This document shows positions 46,505 through 56,740 of a stretch of DNA of 64,000 nt, piece after piece; within the stretch, counting starts at the first letter, position 1, and each line of letters begins with the position of its first letter. This DNA comes from Acinetobacter silvestris (GTDB lineage Bacteria; Pseudomonadota; Gammaproteobacteria; Pseudomonadales; Moraxellaceae). The notes under the pieces are model-generated. The model saw only the letters and a list, made by a program, of their open reading frames with translations. It was not told the DNA's origin and searched no databases. The DNA lies in assembly GCF_002135235.1 (NCBI RefSeq), contig NZ_NEGB01000006.1, positions 62,001-126,000 of the forward strand. Direction: 5' to 3'. The translations under genes and the position numbers were made by a program.

Positions 46505-47350
46505 ATGAAAACAGAAACCAGCATACAAGGATTATCTGCATCACTTAATCCAGCTCGCTCGGCACGTAAAATTATTGGTTTTATTCCAACTATGGGCAAT
46601 CTTCACGAAGGACATTTAAACTTAGTCCGTGAAGCACGTAAGCTCTGTGATGTTGTCGTGGTCAGTATTTTTGTGAATCCAATTCAATTTGGCCCGAATG
46701 AAGACTTTGATAATTATCCACGTACTTTAGAGCAAGATAGTCATCTGTTAGCAGAGGTTGGTTGTGATATTGTTTTTGCGCCTTCTGTCGAGCAAATGTA
46801 TGGTCATCATCCTCGCTTGACCAATATTCGTGTTGGCGAAATCACCAATGATTTGTGTGGTTTGCAACGTCCAGGTCATTTTGATGGCGTAGCAGTTGTG
46901 GTCACTAAACTGTTTAATATTGTACAACCCAATTATGCTTTTTTTGGGCAAAAAGATTATCAACAATTGGCTGTGATCAAACAATTGGTCCGTGATTTAA
47001 ATATGCCAATTGAGGTGATTGGTGTACCGATTGCACGTGCTGAAGATGGTTTGGCATTGAGTTCTCGTAATGGATATTTAAGCGCAGAGCATCGCCAAAT
47101 TGCACCAGTGATCTATCAATCGTTAAAACAAGCTGAACAAGATTTACATGCGGGGAAGGCGTTACTTGATGTGCTTACTGAAATTCGCATGCAACTTACA
47201 CAAGCGGGTTTTGTGGTTGATTATGTAGAAGCTCGTACGCCGATGTTGCAAAAAAGTGATCAATTTGATCAGGATATTGTATTGTTTGTAGCTGCAAAAA
47301 TTGGTAATACACGTTTGATTGATAATTTGCAGATCAAACATATTCTCTAA
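46505..47350 (+). CDS. panC: Pantothenate synthetase PanC
   Basis: PanC condenses pantoate and beta-alanine with ATP. The 281-residue protein has the HIGH-like motif [44 protein letters not shown] and the KMSKS-like [10 protein letters not shown]. It follows panB by two bases with no intergenic promoter, so translation is likely coupled. panD (aspartate decarboxylase) is not in the window. Length matches the family. Confidence 0.97.
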   Translation: MKTETSIQGLSASLNPARSARKIIGFIPTMGNLHEGHLNLVREARKLCDVVVVSIFVNPIQFGPNEDFDNYPRTLEQDSHLLAEVGCDIVFAPSVEQMYGHHPRLTNIRVGEITNDLCGLQRPGHFDGVAVVVTKLFNIVQPNYAFFGQKDYQQLAVIKQLVRDLNMPIEVIGVPIARAEDGLALSSRNGYLSAEHRQIAPVIYQSLKQAEQDLHAGKALLDVLTEIRMQLTQAGFVVDYVEARTPMLQKSDQFDQDIVLFVAAKIGNTRLIDNLQIKHIL

Positions 47351-47377
47351 AACGTTTAATTTTAGGATCGCCATGCC

Positions 47378-48229
47378 ATGAAACGCATACTTATCGTAAC
47401 AGGACAATCTGGTTCGGGTAAGTCATCTGCTTTACAGGTGCTTGAAGATTTAGGTTATTACTGCATTGATAATTTGCCTTTGGCATTGCTTCCTGAAATT
47501 GTCGAAAAGTTGGATAAAGAAAATAATCTAGAGCAATTAGCTTTGGGTGTTGATGTGCGCAGTACCCGCGCTGATCTACAAGAGTTTGACCATGTTTTTC
47601 AACAATTACAAAAATTTGGTTCAGTTGATGTAATTTATCTAACGACTCAAGATCAGGGCTTAATTTCCAGATTTAGTGCGTCAAGACGACCGCATCCGCT
47701 CTCTAATCGTTTTCAAAGTTTGAATGAATGTATTCAAGAAGAAAAAAATTTACTGTTGCCAATACAGCTGAGAGCGACAGTACATATAGATACTAGTGAT
47801 AAAAGTGTGCATGACTTAAAAGATATCCTGTTGTCGAAATTGGGACAGTCAGATAAACTAATCTTAATTCTACAGTCATTCGGTTATAAGCACGGTATTC
47901 CTTTAGATGCCGATTTTGTGTTTGATGTTCGCCATTTGCCAAATCCACATTGGGATTTGGAGCTTCGTAAATATTCTGGCTTAGATGCGCCAGTACGAAA
48001 ATTCTTGGAAAATAGTGAGCAAACCAATGAAATGTTTGAAGATATTAACAAATTCTTAGATAAATGGTTGCCTGCATTTTCAGAAGGACATCGTCATTAT
48101 ATTACTGTGTCAATTGGCTGTACGGGTGGGCAACATCGTTCCGTTTATATCGTGGATAGATTAAAAAAGGCTTTAGAGTCAAAATGGTCTATTCAGGTCT
48201 TACATAGGGAAATGAAGCACTGGTCATGA
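47378..48229 (+). CDS. rapZ: RNase adapter protein RapZ
   Basis: RapZ (YvcJ/YhbJ) is a nucleotide-binding adapter; in enterics it guides RNase E to the GlmZ small RNA and so sets GlmS levels. The 283-residue protein has the Walker A motif [29 protein letters not shown], and the C-terminal RNA-binding segment [18 protein letters not shown]. Its stop overlaps the HPr start (ATGA). The link to the nitrogen PTS in this operon is conserved in many gammaproteobacteria. Whether GlmZ exists in this organism is not shown here. Confidence 0.96.
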   Translation: MKRILIVTGQSGSGKSSALQVLEDLGYYCIDNLPLALLPEIVEKLDKENNLEQLALGVDVRSTRADLQEFDHVFQQLQKFGSVDVIYLTTQDQGLISRFSASRRPHPLSNRFQSLNECIQEEKNLLLPIQLRATVHIDTSDKSVHDLKDILLSKLGQSDKLILILQSFGYKHGIPLDADFVFDVRHLPNPHWDLELRKYSGLDAPVRKFLENSEQTNEMFEDINKFLDKWLPAFSEGHRHYITVSIGCTGGQHRSVYIVDRLKKALESKWSIQVLHREMKHWS

Positions 48230-48495
48230 TTGACACAACTGTTGACGTAATTAATAAATTAGGATTACATGCGCGGGCATCTGGAAAGCTAATAGAAGTC
48301 ACTACTAAATTTCGATCATCGATTCAAATTGGTAAGGGCGACAAATTAGTCGATGCCAAGAACATTCTTTCTTTACTTATGCTGGGAGCGGGTAAAGGAA
48401 CCACTTTGCGTCTAGTGATTGATGGTACAGATGAAGAAAAAGCTTTATCTGAAGTTCAAGCACTTTTCGCTGATAAATTTTACGAGGCAGAATAA
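48226..48495 (+). CDS. ptsO: Phosphocarrier protein HPr, nitrogen-PTS type (NPr)
   Basis: The 89-residue protein is an HPr-like phosphocarrier with the phosphorylated His in [14 protein letters not shown] and the second site region [15 protein letters not shown]. The sequence around that region fits NPr of the nitrogen-related PTS better than sugar PTS HPr. Genomic context (rapZ upstream, darP downstream) also fits NPr. No sugar PTS enzymes appear nearby. It overlaps rapZ by four bases, and the next gene starts two bases after its stop. Confidence 0.93.
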   Translation: MIDTTVDVINKLGLHARASGKLIEVTTKFRSSIQIGKGDKLVDAKNILSLLMLGAGKGTTLRLVIDGTDEEKALSEVQALFADKFYEAE

Positions 48496-48497
48496 TC

Positions 48498-49034
48498 GTG
48501 GCACGTCGTACGCAACGTTTTACTGAAGATGATTTCGATTCTTTAGATGGACGTGCAAGTAAAACCGAACAGAAGAAAGCTGTGCATCGCATGGCTGCTC
48601 TTGGTGCACAACTCGCAGAGTTGTCAAAAAAGAAGATTGAACAACTTCCTGTAGAAGAACGTTTAATTGATGCATTGTTAGAGGTGCAACAGATTACGTC
48701 ATTTGAAGCACGTCGTCGTCAATTTTTACGTATTGGTAAGTTGTTGCGAAATGAAGATGAAACGGTCATTTTATCTTATTTAACGCCGCAACAAGGCCTC
48801 AAAAAAACAGCACAATTGCTACGTTGGGTCGACCGTATGATTGCGCAGGGAGATCCTGCCATTAAAGAATTTATTAAAATTTATAATGCAGCAGAACATC
48901 ATGCCATTCGTCAGCATATTTTGCGTATCCAACGTGATATTAAGCAAGAACTTGGCGAGGAGGCTGTTGCTGAATCTAAACTCAAGTTGGTGAATTATAC
49001 TCAACAAGTCGCCTTGATTTCTGATAACAGCTAA
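48498..49034 (+). CDS. darP: Ribosome biogenesis factor DarP (YjgA)
   Basis: The 178-residue protein matches the DUF615/YjgA family, now DarP, which binds 50S precursors and helps late assembly. Family features are the acidic N-terminus ending in GRASKTEQKKAVHRMAALG, the helical core with LSKKKIEQLPVEERLIDALLE and ARRRQFLRIGKLLRNED. The start is GTG 48498, two bases after the HPr stop. It ends the operon and is followed by a terminator. Confidence 0.94.
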   Translation: MARRTQRFTEDDFDSLDGRASKTEQKKAVHRMAALGAQLAELSKKKIEQLPVEERLIDALLEVQQITSFEARRRQFLRIGKLLRNEDETVILSYLTPQQGLKKTAQLLRWVDRMIAQGDPAIKEFIKIYNAAEHHAIRQHILRIQRDIKQELGEEAVAESKLKLVNYTQQVALISDNS

Positions 49035-49054
49035 TCAATTGTGAGAAAAAGATA

Positions 49055-49080
49055 AAAAACGACCTCGAGGGTCGTTTTTT
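49055..49080 (+). terminator. Intrinsic terminator after darP
   Basis: A 10-bp stem AAAAACGACC / GGTCGTTTTT with a TCGAG loop, 20 bases beyond the stop. Confidence 0.92.
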
Positions 49081-49298
49081 ATTGGATTGAAAATAGGGGG
49101 GATATTTTAACTTCAGAAATAAGATATAAATATCACATGGATTTTGTACTTTGAAGTTGAGTTTATTTTAATTAAGTTGAAGACTTTTTTATAACGGTCA
49201 AGGTTATATGATTCATAGACATATAATGTAATCTAAATATGTTTTTTATTTTTAATCAAAGCGAAGTGTGATGCATTCAGCTTTTTATTTTTATCACA

Positions 49299-49307
49299 TG
49301 TTATAAT
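49299..49307 (+). promoter_or_regulatory. Extended -10 promoter of the OmpA-type lipoprotein gene
   Basis: TG-T-TATAAT, an extended -10 element, 47 bases before the ATG. No good -35 hexamer is present at 17 bp spacing. The rest of 49081-49353 is AT-rich and holds no other feature I can name. Confidence 0.5.
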
Positions 49308-49353
49308 TAAACAGTAACTTCTAATAAAAAAATGACCTTTAAAGAGAACAGTA

Positions 49354-49812
49354 ATGAAATTTATTCTTCCCATTATTATTTTAACCAGTTTATTTTTAAC
49401 CGCTTGCACATCGAATCAGCCTGTTGCACATTCAACGCAGAATATGCTGAATCAAAAGTTTATTGATGAGTTGAAAAACGGTGCTCCCTTATATTTTAAT
49501 AAAAACTCTTCCGAAATTGACTCAAAGTATCTCATTTATTTGTCTGCTGCTGCGGAAGTATTGAATCGTAATCCACATTTTATTTTGGCTCTACAAGGTC
49601 ATACCGATAGTAGTGGTTCTGCCAGCACCAATAAACGGATTGCGTATACCAGAGCGAATGCGATACGCAGTGAGTTAGTGACACAATATGGTGTTTCCGC
49701 TGAGCAAGTGACTGTAGAAGGAGTTGGGTCAGTCAACCCAATTGCTTCAAATGATACCGCTGATGGGCGTGCGCTGAATAGACGTGTGGTGGCAACACTG
49801 AAAATTAAATAA
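49354..49812 (+). CDS. OmpA-family peptidoglycan-associated lipoprotein
   Basis: The 152-residue product has a lipoprotein signal with lipobox LTAC (Cys near residue 18), followed by a C-terminal OmpA-like domain. Peptidoglycan-binding residues are present in LALQGHTDSSGSASTNKRIA (Asp) and in AYTRANAIRSELV (Arg), ending NRRVVATLKIK. It likely tethers the outer membrane to the wall. It is shorter than Pal and stands outside any tol operon, so it is not Pal itself. Monocistronic. Confidence 0.88.
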   Translation: MKFILPIIILTSLFLTACTSNQPVAHSTQNMLNQKFIDELKNGAPLYFNKNSSEIDSKYLIYLSAAAEVLNRNPHFILALQGHTDSSGSASTNKRIAYTRANAIRSELVTQYGVSAEQVTVEGVGSVNPIASNDTADGRALNRRVVATLKIK

Positions 49813-50034
49813 TCTATAATTTCATAGATGTCTGAGGGTAACTTTAAAAGTTGGCTTCATTGTTAGGGCTTAGAGTTAATCCTTAATATATAGAAAATAA
49901 TAGAGCCTATTGTGAGATATGTTGCATTTCAGTCTAATGTTCTTCTGTGTAGTGTGTATTTAAAATGAGCCAGCTGAATGATGAATGTATATACTTTAAT
50001 TCTATTTTTAAATAATCAATATTTTCTAAACATG

Positions 50035-50059
50035 AAAAAAGCAGCCCATGAGCTGCTTT
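50035..50059 (-). terminator. Intrinsic terminator downstream of the amino-acid permease
   Basis: Stem AAAGCAGC / GCTGCTTT with a CCATGA loop; on the minus strand it is followed by six Ts. It ends the rsmC-permease transcript. The 220 bp between the lipoprotein gene and this stem hold nothing else recognisable. Confidence 0.88.
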
Positions 50060-50074
50060 AAATTATATTGGTAT

Positions 50075-51538
50075 TTATTCTTTATCGATATCGAAGGGTT
50101 GAACATCCATCTCTTGGTATGGAATAAGCTTGGTTTTGTATTTCCACTTATAACCTAACCAAATGATCAGGAAGAGTGGGATGCTGATATATGTCGATAA
50201 AACACTCATCCATTCTCCATCGAGTGCAGCTTGATAATTTTGTCCCAAGACCACAATAGTACACAGGATAAAAGCAAACCAAGGTGCAAAAGGAAAGAAT
50301 TTGGCACTGTAAGCTAAATCTTCAAGCTTATGGCCTTGTGCTAAATAACCTTTACGGAAACGATAGTGTGAAATGGCAATGCCTAGCCATACGATGAAAC
50401 CACACATCCCAGACATATTTAGCAACCAAGTAAAGACTTGTTGTTCACCAATAAAGGTCGTTAAGAAGCAAAGAGCTGCAATGATGGTTGTTGCATAAAG
50501 TGCATTCATCGGTACGCCACGAACATCTAATTGGGCAAACCACTTCGGTGCACGGCCTTTGCGCGCCATGTCAAACAACATACGTGTCGATGAATACATG
50601 CCTGAATTACCTGCAGATAAAATTGCAGTTAAAATTACGGCATTCATTAAACCCGCAGCAAAAGCTAATCCTGCTTTTTCGTACAATAAGGTAAATGGTG
50701 AAAGGGTAATATTACCATCACCTACCGCAGCCAACTTTAAGTTTGGATCTGTATACGCAACTAATGTACCAATAATGAAAATACACAAAATATAGAACAG
50801 TAGAATGCGCCAGAATATTTGTTTAATTGCAATTGGAATTGTTTTCTTCGGATCTTTAGATTCGCCCGCTGCAACACCAACCATCTCGGTGCCTTGGAAA
50901 GAAAATCCAGCAATCATGGCAACACCAACCAAGGCTTGAAAGCCACCCACAAATGGAGCTTCGCCAATGGTCCAGTTCTTCAAAATGCTTTGTGTTGGAT
51001 CAAGCATGATTTTACCAATCATGAATAAGCCAATCACAATAAAGACAATGATGGCAATCACTTTGACTAATGAAAAGAGGAATTCACTTTCACCAAATCC
51101 TTTTACGGTTAGTGCATTAATAAAGAAAATGATTGCAAGGAACAGCGCACTCCACCAAAAACCAGGTATATCGGGGAACCAAAATTTCATGATGAATTGT
51201 ACCGCAACCAATTCAAAAGCAACGGTAATGGCCCAGTTATACCAATAGTTCCAGCCTAGTGCGAAACCAAAACCTTCTTCTACGTATTTGGTTCCATAGG
51301 TGAAAAATGCACCTGAGGTTGGATTATGTGTAGCAAGCTCACCTAGACTGGTCATTAAGAAATAAATCATTAAACCAATGAGCGCATAAGCGAGTAATGC
51401 ACCACCAGGACCAGCTGTTGCAATGGTTTGACCAGAGGCGAGGAATAATCCTGTACCAATAGAACCACCAATGGCAATCATATTTAAGTGTCGCGCCCCA
51501 AGCTTACGCTTGAGTTGCTGATGATCTGTTTCGCTCAT
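50075..51538 (-). CDS. Amino acid permease, LysP-like (APC family)
   Basis: The 487-residue protein has about twelve hydrophobic segments and the APC family signature [23 protein letters not shown] spread over residues 23-45. Its closest remembered relative is Lys[16 protein letters not shown] and [17 protein letters not shown] are shared nearly word for word. Lysine uptake is therefore likely, but other amino acids cannot be excluded. It overlaps rsmC by four bases (ATGA), an unusual pairing of a permease with an rRNA methyltransferase, and probably shares its transcript. Confidence 0.88.
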   Translation of the reverse strand: MSETDHQQLKRKLGARHLNMIAIGGSIGTGLFLASGQTIATAGPGGALLAYALIGLMIYFLMTSLGELATHNPTSGAFFTYGTKYVEEGFGFALGWNYWYNWAITVAFELVAVQFIMKFWFPDIPGFWWSALFLAIIFFINALTVKGFGESEFLFSLVKVIAIIVFIVIGLFMIGKIMLDPTQSILKNWTIGEAPFVGGFQALVGVAMIAGFSFQGTEMVGVAAGESKDPKKTIPIAIKQIFWRILLFYILCIFIIGTLVAYTDPNLKLAAVGDGNITLSPFTLLYEKAGLAFAAGLMNAVILTAILSAGNSGMYSSTRMLFDMARKGRAPKWFAQLDVRGVPMNALYATTIIAALCFLTTFIGEQQVFTWLLNMSGMCGFIVWLGIAISHYRFRKGYLAQGHKLEDLAYSAKFFPFAPWFAFILCTIVVLGQNYQAALDGEWMSVLSTYISIPLFLIIWLGYKWKYKTKLIPYQEMDVQPFDIDKE

Positions 51539-52581
51539 CGTTCTTCCTTAAGATTTTTTTGAGTGTTGGCGAACAGCACTTTAAAGCCTTGTTGATCTGC
51601 TTTAGTCGTACATCGACTAAAGTTTTGTTCAATGAGTAATGGGTAATTTAGAAAGCGGTTTGCGACCATCCATAATTCACCACCGGATTTTAAATGACGA
51701 CGCGCAGTTTTACATAAATTTTCACTGGCATTGTAATCGGTATGAATCCCTTGATGGAATGGAGGATTACTGACGATGGCGTGCAAAAATAGCGGTGCAT
51801 CCTCAATACCTGAGACTGCCTTAATTTCAAGTTGTTCGAGCGGCAGATTATTTTTTTCAAAGGTCATTTGAGTAGAAGCCAAAGCAAAGGCATCGACATC
51901 TAAAGCAAAGATACGGTTCTTCGGATTCAATTTTGAAAGGTAAGCGCTAATCACGCCAGCACCACAGCCAAAATCTGCTATTTTCCCTGAAGTGACTTGA
52001 GATAAAAAAGGCAGTAAAACAGCAGTACCAATATCTAAACGATTTTGACTAAATACACCGGGAAGCGCACAGATGCTTAACTCGCCATTTGGTGTAGTCA
52101 CTGTATATTCTTGTGCCCAATCTGCTAAGGCTTTGGTTTTAATAGTTGATTCAATGGTCATTTGCCACATTTGACAATGGCGTGCGCTATCTAATTTAAG
52201 CGTAGGGCCATAAGGTTGTAATTGCTTTGCAGCACGTTCAACCCCACTTTTCTTTTCCCCAACCAAGAAAATAGAACTACCTTTGGTTAAGCGACTGACT
52301 AAATTATGCAGAATATAATTAAGTAATTCTTTTGATTTCGGTACAAAAACAATAGCCTGATCGAAATTTCCTTCTGGAAGATCGACCCCAAAATGTACAT
52401 TCGCTTGTTGATTTTGGAAAAACAGAAACTCGTTGTGATTCCATGTCCACAATACAGGTTCGATGTCATGTGCTAAATTCGAAAGCAAGTCATCTGTAGG
52501 TGCATTAACCAATAATACACGTCCAGAAAGATAGTCATGCTGTCGAATGACAACTTCACTTTTGGGCTCCATTTTTACCAT
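51535..52581 (-). CDS. rsmC: 16S rRNA (guanine(1207)-N(2))-methyltransferase RsmC
   Basis: The 348-residue protein has the two-lobed RsmC/RlmG layout: a degenerate N-terminal methyltransferase lobe and a functional C-terminal lobe with the SAM motif [15 protein letters not shown], the acidic ALDVDAFAL and the catalytic NPPFHQG. RsmC methylates G1207 of 16S rRNA; RlmG is the closest alternative. The start may be ATG 52581 or the ATG nine bases further in. The permease gene overlaps its 3' end. Confidence 0.9.
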   Translation of the reverse strand: MVKMEPKSEVVIRQHDYLSGRVLLVNAPTDDLLSNLAHDIEPVLWTWNHNEFLFFQNQQANVHFGVDLPEGNFDQAIVFVPKSKELLNYILHNLVSRLTKGSSIFLVGEKKSGVERAAKQLQPYGPTLKLDSARHCQMWQMTIESTIKTKALADWAQEYTVTTPNGELSICALPGVFSQNRLDIGTAVLLPFLSQVTSGKIADFGCGAGVISAYLSKLNPKNRIFALDVDAFALASTQMTFEKNNLPLEQLEIKAVSGIEDAPLFLHAIVSNPPFHQGIHTDYNASENLCKTARRHLKSGGELWMVANRFLNYPLLIEQNFSRCTTKADQQGFKVLFANTQKNLKEER

Positions 52582-52605
52582 CCATCATCAAATTTAAGAA
52601 CGATA

Positions 52606-52629
52606 ATGCCCAGTCTATAAGCTGGGCAT
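52606..52629 (-). terminator. Hairpin between xanthine permease and rsmC
   Basis: An 8-bp stem ATGCCCAG / CTGGGCAT with an 8-nt loop, 17 bases after the permease stop. The minus-strand tail is only moderately T-rich, so termination may be partial. Confidence 0.55.
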
Positions 52630-52646
52630 CCTCAGCAAATGATTCA

Positions 52647-54017
52647 TTATTTTTTGTTTGCAGGCAACACAATATTTAAAATTAGTGCTGCAATACCACC
52701 AGTAGCCACACCTGAGCTGAAAATATTTCTAACTAATTCAGGTAGATGTTCTAAAATTTGCGGTACTTGTGCAACACCTAGGCCTAGACCTAGGGAAATA
52801 GCAATAATGAGTAATGCACGACGATCAAGCTGAACACCTGAAAGGATATTGATGCCTGAAGCTGCAACAGCACCAAACATTACCATCACAGCACCGCCCA
52901 ATACGGCTTGTGGTACGGCTTGAATAATACCTGCTACGGCAGGGAAGAGTCCAAGGATCACCAGTAATATGGCAATCCAAATGCCGACATAACGGCTTGC
53001 TACGCCAGTCAGTTGAATGACGCCATTATTTTGTGCAAAAACTGAACTTGGGAAAGTGTTGAAAATACCAGCAAGGAATGAGTTGGCACCATTGACCAAG
53101 ACGCCACCTTTAATACGTTCCATCCATACTGGTCCATCTACAGGCTGATTCGATATTTTTGAGGTTGCAGTGACATCACCAATCGCTTCCAAAGAAGTGA
53201 CGAGATAAATAAATGCCATAGGGATAAATAAGCCCCAATCGAAGCTAAGACCAAAATGCATTGGAGTTGGAAGTTGAATTAATGGTGCTTCTTTAAGGCC
53301 TGAAAAATCTAAATAACCCATGAATCCAGCAACAATATAACCAATCACCAGTGCAATAAGAATGGCTGAACTTTTTACCCAAACAATACGAACACGATTT
53401 AATAAAATGATGATTGCTAATACTGTGCAAGACATAATTAAATTATCTGTGCTTGCAAAAGTCTGATTAGACATGGCTTGATAACCACCACCCATACTGA
53501 TTAAGCCTTCCTTAATTAAGGTTAAGCCAATCAATAGCACCACAATACCAGTCACTAAAGGGGTAATCAGTTTTTTAACCAATGGTAAAATACGTGATAC
53601 GCCCATTTCAATAAATGAACCAGCAATCACCACACCAAAAATTGCAGCCATGACATCATTAACGGGGACACCTGAAGCAACCATGGCTGAACCAATACCA
53701 ATCATGGGGCCGATAAAGTTAAAACTTGTGCCCTGAACGATCAGTAAGCCTGCGCCAAAAGGTCCAACTTTTTTACATTGTAAGAAAGTTGCCACACCTG
53801 AGATCACTAATGACATCGACAAAATCATATTGGTATCTTGTTTTGATACACCTAATGCCAAACAGATCAGTAAACCTGGAGTAACAATTGGGACAATAAT
53901 GGCAAGTAAATGCTGTAATGCAGCAAAAAAAGCGATAAGCGGTTTAGGGCGATCGTTCAAACCATAGACAAGATCTATCTGACCTTGTTGGTCGGGAGAG
54001 CTATTTAAATCAGACAT
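52647..54017 (-). CDS. Nucleobase:cation symporter-2 family permease, xanthine permease-like
   Basis: From ATG 54017 the protein has 456 residues and begins MSDLNSSPDQQ; the frame extends 24 codons upstream to 54089 but that part is Cys-rich and unlike the family. It has about fourteen hydrophobic segments. NCS2 signatures are QHLLAIIVPIVTPGLLIC, QGTSFNFIGPM and FNTFPSSVFAQNNGVIQLTG with the substrate-determining Gln/Asn. The sequence recalls E. coli XanP more than UraA. No purine catabolic genes adjoin it. Uptake of xanthine or uric acid is the likely role. Confidence 0.9.
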   Translation of the reverse strand: MSDLNSSPDQQGQIDLVYGLNDRPKPLIAFFAALQHLLAIIVPIVTPGLLICLALGVSKQDTNMILSMSLVISGVATFLQCKKVGPFGAGLLIVQGTSFNFIGPMIGIGSAMVASGVPVNDVMAAIFGVVIAGSFIEMGVSRILPLVKKLITPLVTGIVVLLIGLTLIKEGLISMGGGYQAMSNQTFASTDNLIMSCTVLAIIILLNRVRIVWVKSSAILIALVIGYIVAGFMGYLDFSGLKEAPLIQLPTPMHFGLSFDWGLFIPMAFIYLVTSLEAIGDVTATSKISNQPVDGPVWMERIKGGVLVNGANSFLAGIFNTFPSSVFAQNNGVIQLTGVASRYVGIWIAILLVILGLFPAVAGIIQAVPQAVLGGAVMVMFGAVAASGINILSGVQLDRRALLIIAISLGLGLGVAQVPQILEHLPELVRNIFSSGVATGGIAALILNIVLPANKK

Positions 54018-54152
54018 GAGAGTGTTGGTGCAGCAGGAATTTGGCGCTATTCTAGTCGAGTTACACACCTTTACAAAATAAAAAGACACAATTCATTAAA
54101 AAAACTTGTAACTGTCCATAAACTGTCACTACTAAAAGTGAGTATTTTTCTG

Positions 54153-54158
54153 TATAAT
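54153..54158 (+). promoter_or_regulatory. -10 element upstream of typA
   Basis: Consensus TATAAT 32 bases before the typA ATG. No strong -35 hexamer is seen at 17 bp. Confidence 0.4.
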
Positions 54159-54190
54159 TTGCCCTCAAATTTAAAGCGTATCGAATTTAC

Positions 54191-56026
54191 ATGTCAGATA
54201 TTAAAACTCTCCGTAACATTGCCATTATTGCGCACGTCGATCATGGTAAAACGACTTTGGTCGACAAACTTTTGCAACAGTCAGGTGCTCTCGGTGATCG
54301 CGCGGGTGAGATCGAGCGTGTCATGGATTCTAATGCGCTAGAGTCTGAGCGTGGTATTACCATCCTTGCAAAAAACACTGCAATCAAGTGGTTAGATAAA
54401 CGTACTAATACTGAATACCGCATTAATATCGTCGACACCCCAGGACATGCTGACTTCGGTGGTGAAGTTGAACGTGTAATGTCTATGGTTGACTGTGTAC
54501 TTCTTCTTGTTGACTCACAAGACGGTCCAATGCCGCAAACTCGCTTCGTAACGTCTAAAGCGTTTGCTCGTGGTTTGAAACCAATTGTTGTATTAAATAA
54601 AGTTGACCGTCCAGGCGCACGTCCGGATTGGGTAATGGATCAAGTATTTGATTTGTTCGACAACCTTGGTGCAACTGATGAACAGTTAGACTTCCCAGTG
54701 GTTTATGCTTCAGGCTTAAACGGTATTGCTGGTCGTGCTGTTGACGAACTTGCTCCAGATATGACGCCATTGTTTGAAACCATCGTTGACATCGTTGAAC
54801 CACCTCAGGTTGACGTTGATGGTCCATTCCAAATGCAAATTTCATCTCTTGACTATAATAGTTTCGTAGGTGTAATCGGTATTGGCCGTATTCAACGCGG
54901 TTCTGTGAAAACAAATACACAAGTAACTGTAATTGATAAAGACGGCAAAACACGTAACGGCCGTATCTTAAAAATCATGGGTTACCATGGTCTTGACCGT
55001 GTAGATGTTGAAGATGCTTCTGCTGGTGATATCGTATGTATTACTGGTCTTGATGCACTTCATATTTCTGACACGATTTGTGATCCGAAAAATGTTGAAG
55101 CAATGCCACCATTGTCTGTAGATGAACCTACAGTTTCGATGACATTCCAAGTCAACAACTCGCCGTTTGCTGGTCGCGAAGGTAAATTCGTAACTTCACG
55201 TAATATTCGTGAACGTCTAGACCGCGAATTAATTCATAACGTAGCATTACGTGTTGAAGATACTGATTCTCCAGACCGTTTCAAAGTATCTGGTCGTGGT
55301 GAGCTTCATTTGTCTGTTCTTATTGAGAACATGCGTCGTGAAGGCTTCGAAATGGGTGTATCTCGTCCAGAAGTAATCATGAAAGAAATTGATGGCGAAA
55401 TTCAAGAACCATTTGAAAATGTAACTTTTGACGTTGAAGAACAACATCAAGGTTCAATCATGGAGCAAATGGGCTTCCGTAAAGGCGAAATGACCAATAT
55501 GGAACTTGACGGCAAAGGCCGTATCCGTATTGAAGCAACTGTTCCTTCACGTGGCTTAATCGGTTTCCGTTCTGAATTCTTAACCATTACTTCTGGTACT
55601 GGTATTATGACTTCAAGCTTCTCTCATTATGGTAAAGCGAAAGCGGGTACTGTAGCGAAGCGTCAAAACGGTGTACTTGTTTCAATGGTGAACGGTACTT
55701 GCTTAGCGTTTGCATTGTTCACATTGCAAGACCGTGGTCGTCTATTTGCTGAACCACAGTTAGAAGTTTATGAAGGTATGATTGTTGGTATGAACTCACG
55801 TTCTGACGACATGACTGTTAACCCAACTAAAGCGAAACAGTTAACCAACATGCGTGCATCTGGTACAGATGAAGCGTTGACGTTAACGCCTGCAATTCGT
55901 TTCACGCTTGAACAAGCACTTGAGTTTGTTGAAGATGATGAATTAGTTGAAGTAACACCTAAATCTATTCGTATCCGTAAACGTTGGTTGACTGAAAACG
56001 AACGTAAACGTAACCGTGGTAAATAA
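54191..56026 (+). CDS. typA: Ribosome-associated GTPase TypA/BipA
   Basis: TypA/BipA is an EF-G-like GTPase for 50S assembly and stress adaptation. The 611-residue protein has IAHVDHGKTTLVDKLL, DTPGHADFGGEVERV, LNKVDRPGARPDW, and the TypA-specific C-terminal domain with GLIGFRSEFLTITSGTG and a KxRKRWL-like tail rich in Lys and Arg. Length matches the family. Codon usage looks optimised compared with neighbours (frequent CGT, GGT, AAC), in keeping with high expression. It is monocistronic with its own terminator. Confidence 0.97.
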   Translation: MSDIKTLRNIAIIAHVDHGKTTLVDKLLQQSGALGDRAGEIERVMDSNALESERGITILAKNTAIKWLDKRTNTEYRINIVDTPGHADFGGEVERVMSMVDCVLLLVDSQDGPMPQTRFVTSKAFARGLKPIVVLNKVDRPGARPDWVMDQVFDLFDNLGATDEQLDFPVVYASGLNGIAGRAVDELAPDMTPLFETIVDIVEPPQVDVDGPFQMQISSLDYNSFVGVIGIGRIQRGSVKTNTQVTVIDKDGKTRNGRILKIMGYHGLDRVDVEDASAGDIVCITGLDALHISDTICDPKNVEAMPPLSVDEPTVSMTFQVNNSPFAGREGKFVTSRNIRERLDRELIHNVALRVEDTDSPDRFKVSGRGELHLSVLIENMRREGFEMGVSRPEVIMKEIDGEIQEPFENVTFDVEEQHQGSIMEQMGFRKGEMTNMELDGKGRIRIEATVPSRGLIGFRSEFLTITSGTGIMTSSFSHYGKAKAGTVAKRQNGVLVSMVNGTCLAFALFTLQDRGRLFAEPQLEVYEGMIVGMNSRSDDMTVNPTKAKQLTNMRASGTDEALTLTPAIRFTLEQALEFVEDDELVEVTPKSIRIRKRWLTENERKRNRGK

Positions 56027-56050
56027 TTTGTAATTCGCCACGTTTATTTA

Positions 56051-56087
56051 AAAAGCCGCAACGCTGTTGATCAGGGTTGCGGCTTTT
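56051..56087 (+). terminator. Intrinsic terminator after typA
   Basis: A 12-bp stem AAAAGCCGCAAC / GTTGCGGCTTTT with a 13-nt loop and trailing Ts. Confidence 0.92.
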
Positions 56088-56214
56088 TTGTATAAAAATG
56101 ACTACAATCTATTGGAAAGTTTGAAAAACCGAGTAAATTAGGTGGAAATACATATGCATAACTAATGTATAGGTTGTTATAAAAAATAGATAAGCAAAAA
56201 TTCTGGAGGTTGAT

Positions 56215-56643
56215 ATGAGTATTGTTCAAGAATTTAAAGAATTTGCCATTAAAGGCAATATGATGGATTTAGCGATTGGTGTCATCATCGGTGGTGCTTT
56301 TAGTAAAATTATCGATTCGTTGGTTAAAGATATTATTATGCCTTTGATTTCTATTATCACGGGCGGTGGTGTAGATTTTACGCAAAAATTTATTGTACTA
56401 GGGAGTAATCCGAATAACTTACAGTCCTTAGATGCATTACAAAAAGCAGGGGTTAATGTACTGACCTATGGTAACTTTTTGACAGTTTTCCTGAACTTCC
56501 TTATTTTGGCATGGGTTGTGTTCTTGATGGTCAAAGGAATTAATCGTTTACGTAAACCTCAAGAAGCGGCTGCCGCTGCAACGCCTGAAGATGTTGCATT
56601 ACTTCGTGAAATTCGTGATGAATTGAAACGTCGCCCACAATAA
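56215..56643 (+). CDS. mscL: Large-conductance mechanosensitive channel MscL
   Basis: MscL is the pentameric channel that releases solutes on hypo-osmotic shock. The 142-residue protein has the N-terminal amphipathic helix [22 protein letters not shown]1 containing [19 protein letters not shown], a loop and TM2, then a cytoplasmic helix with LLREIRDEL. Length fits. A GGAGG ribosome-binding site lies upstream of ATG 56215. It is monocistronic. Confidence 0.97.
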   Translation: MSIVQEFKEFAIKGNMMDLAIGVIIGGAFSKIIDSLVKDIIMPLISIITGGGVDFTQKFIVLGSNPNNLQSLDALQKAGVNVLTYGNFLTVFLNFLILAWVVFLMVKGINRLRKPQEAAAAATPEDVALLREIRDELKRRPQ

Positions 56644-56665
56644 TAAGATCGATCTGTTCTATTTT

Positions 56666-56693
56666 AAAACGGTACTTTTGAGTGCCGTTTTTT
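56666..56693 (+). terminator. Intrinsic terminator after mscL
   Basis: Stem AAAACGGTAC / GTGCCGTTTT with one G-T pair, a TTTTGA loop and trailing Ts. Confidence 0.85.
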
Positions 56694-56740
56694 ATGTGTA
56701 GGATGATGCTTAAATGGTATAAAAATATAAAGAGGCAACT

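Noticed and set aside
48226..48495. HPr as part of a sugar PTS operon
   Set aside because: No enzyme I or EII genes are nearby, and the sequence and context with rapZ and darP fit nitrogen-PTS NPr.
54018..54089. Upstream extension of the xanthine permease
   Set aside because: The extra 24 residues are Cys-rich and unlike NCS2 N-termini; MSDLNSS at 54017 gives the expected start.
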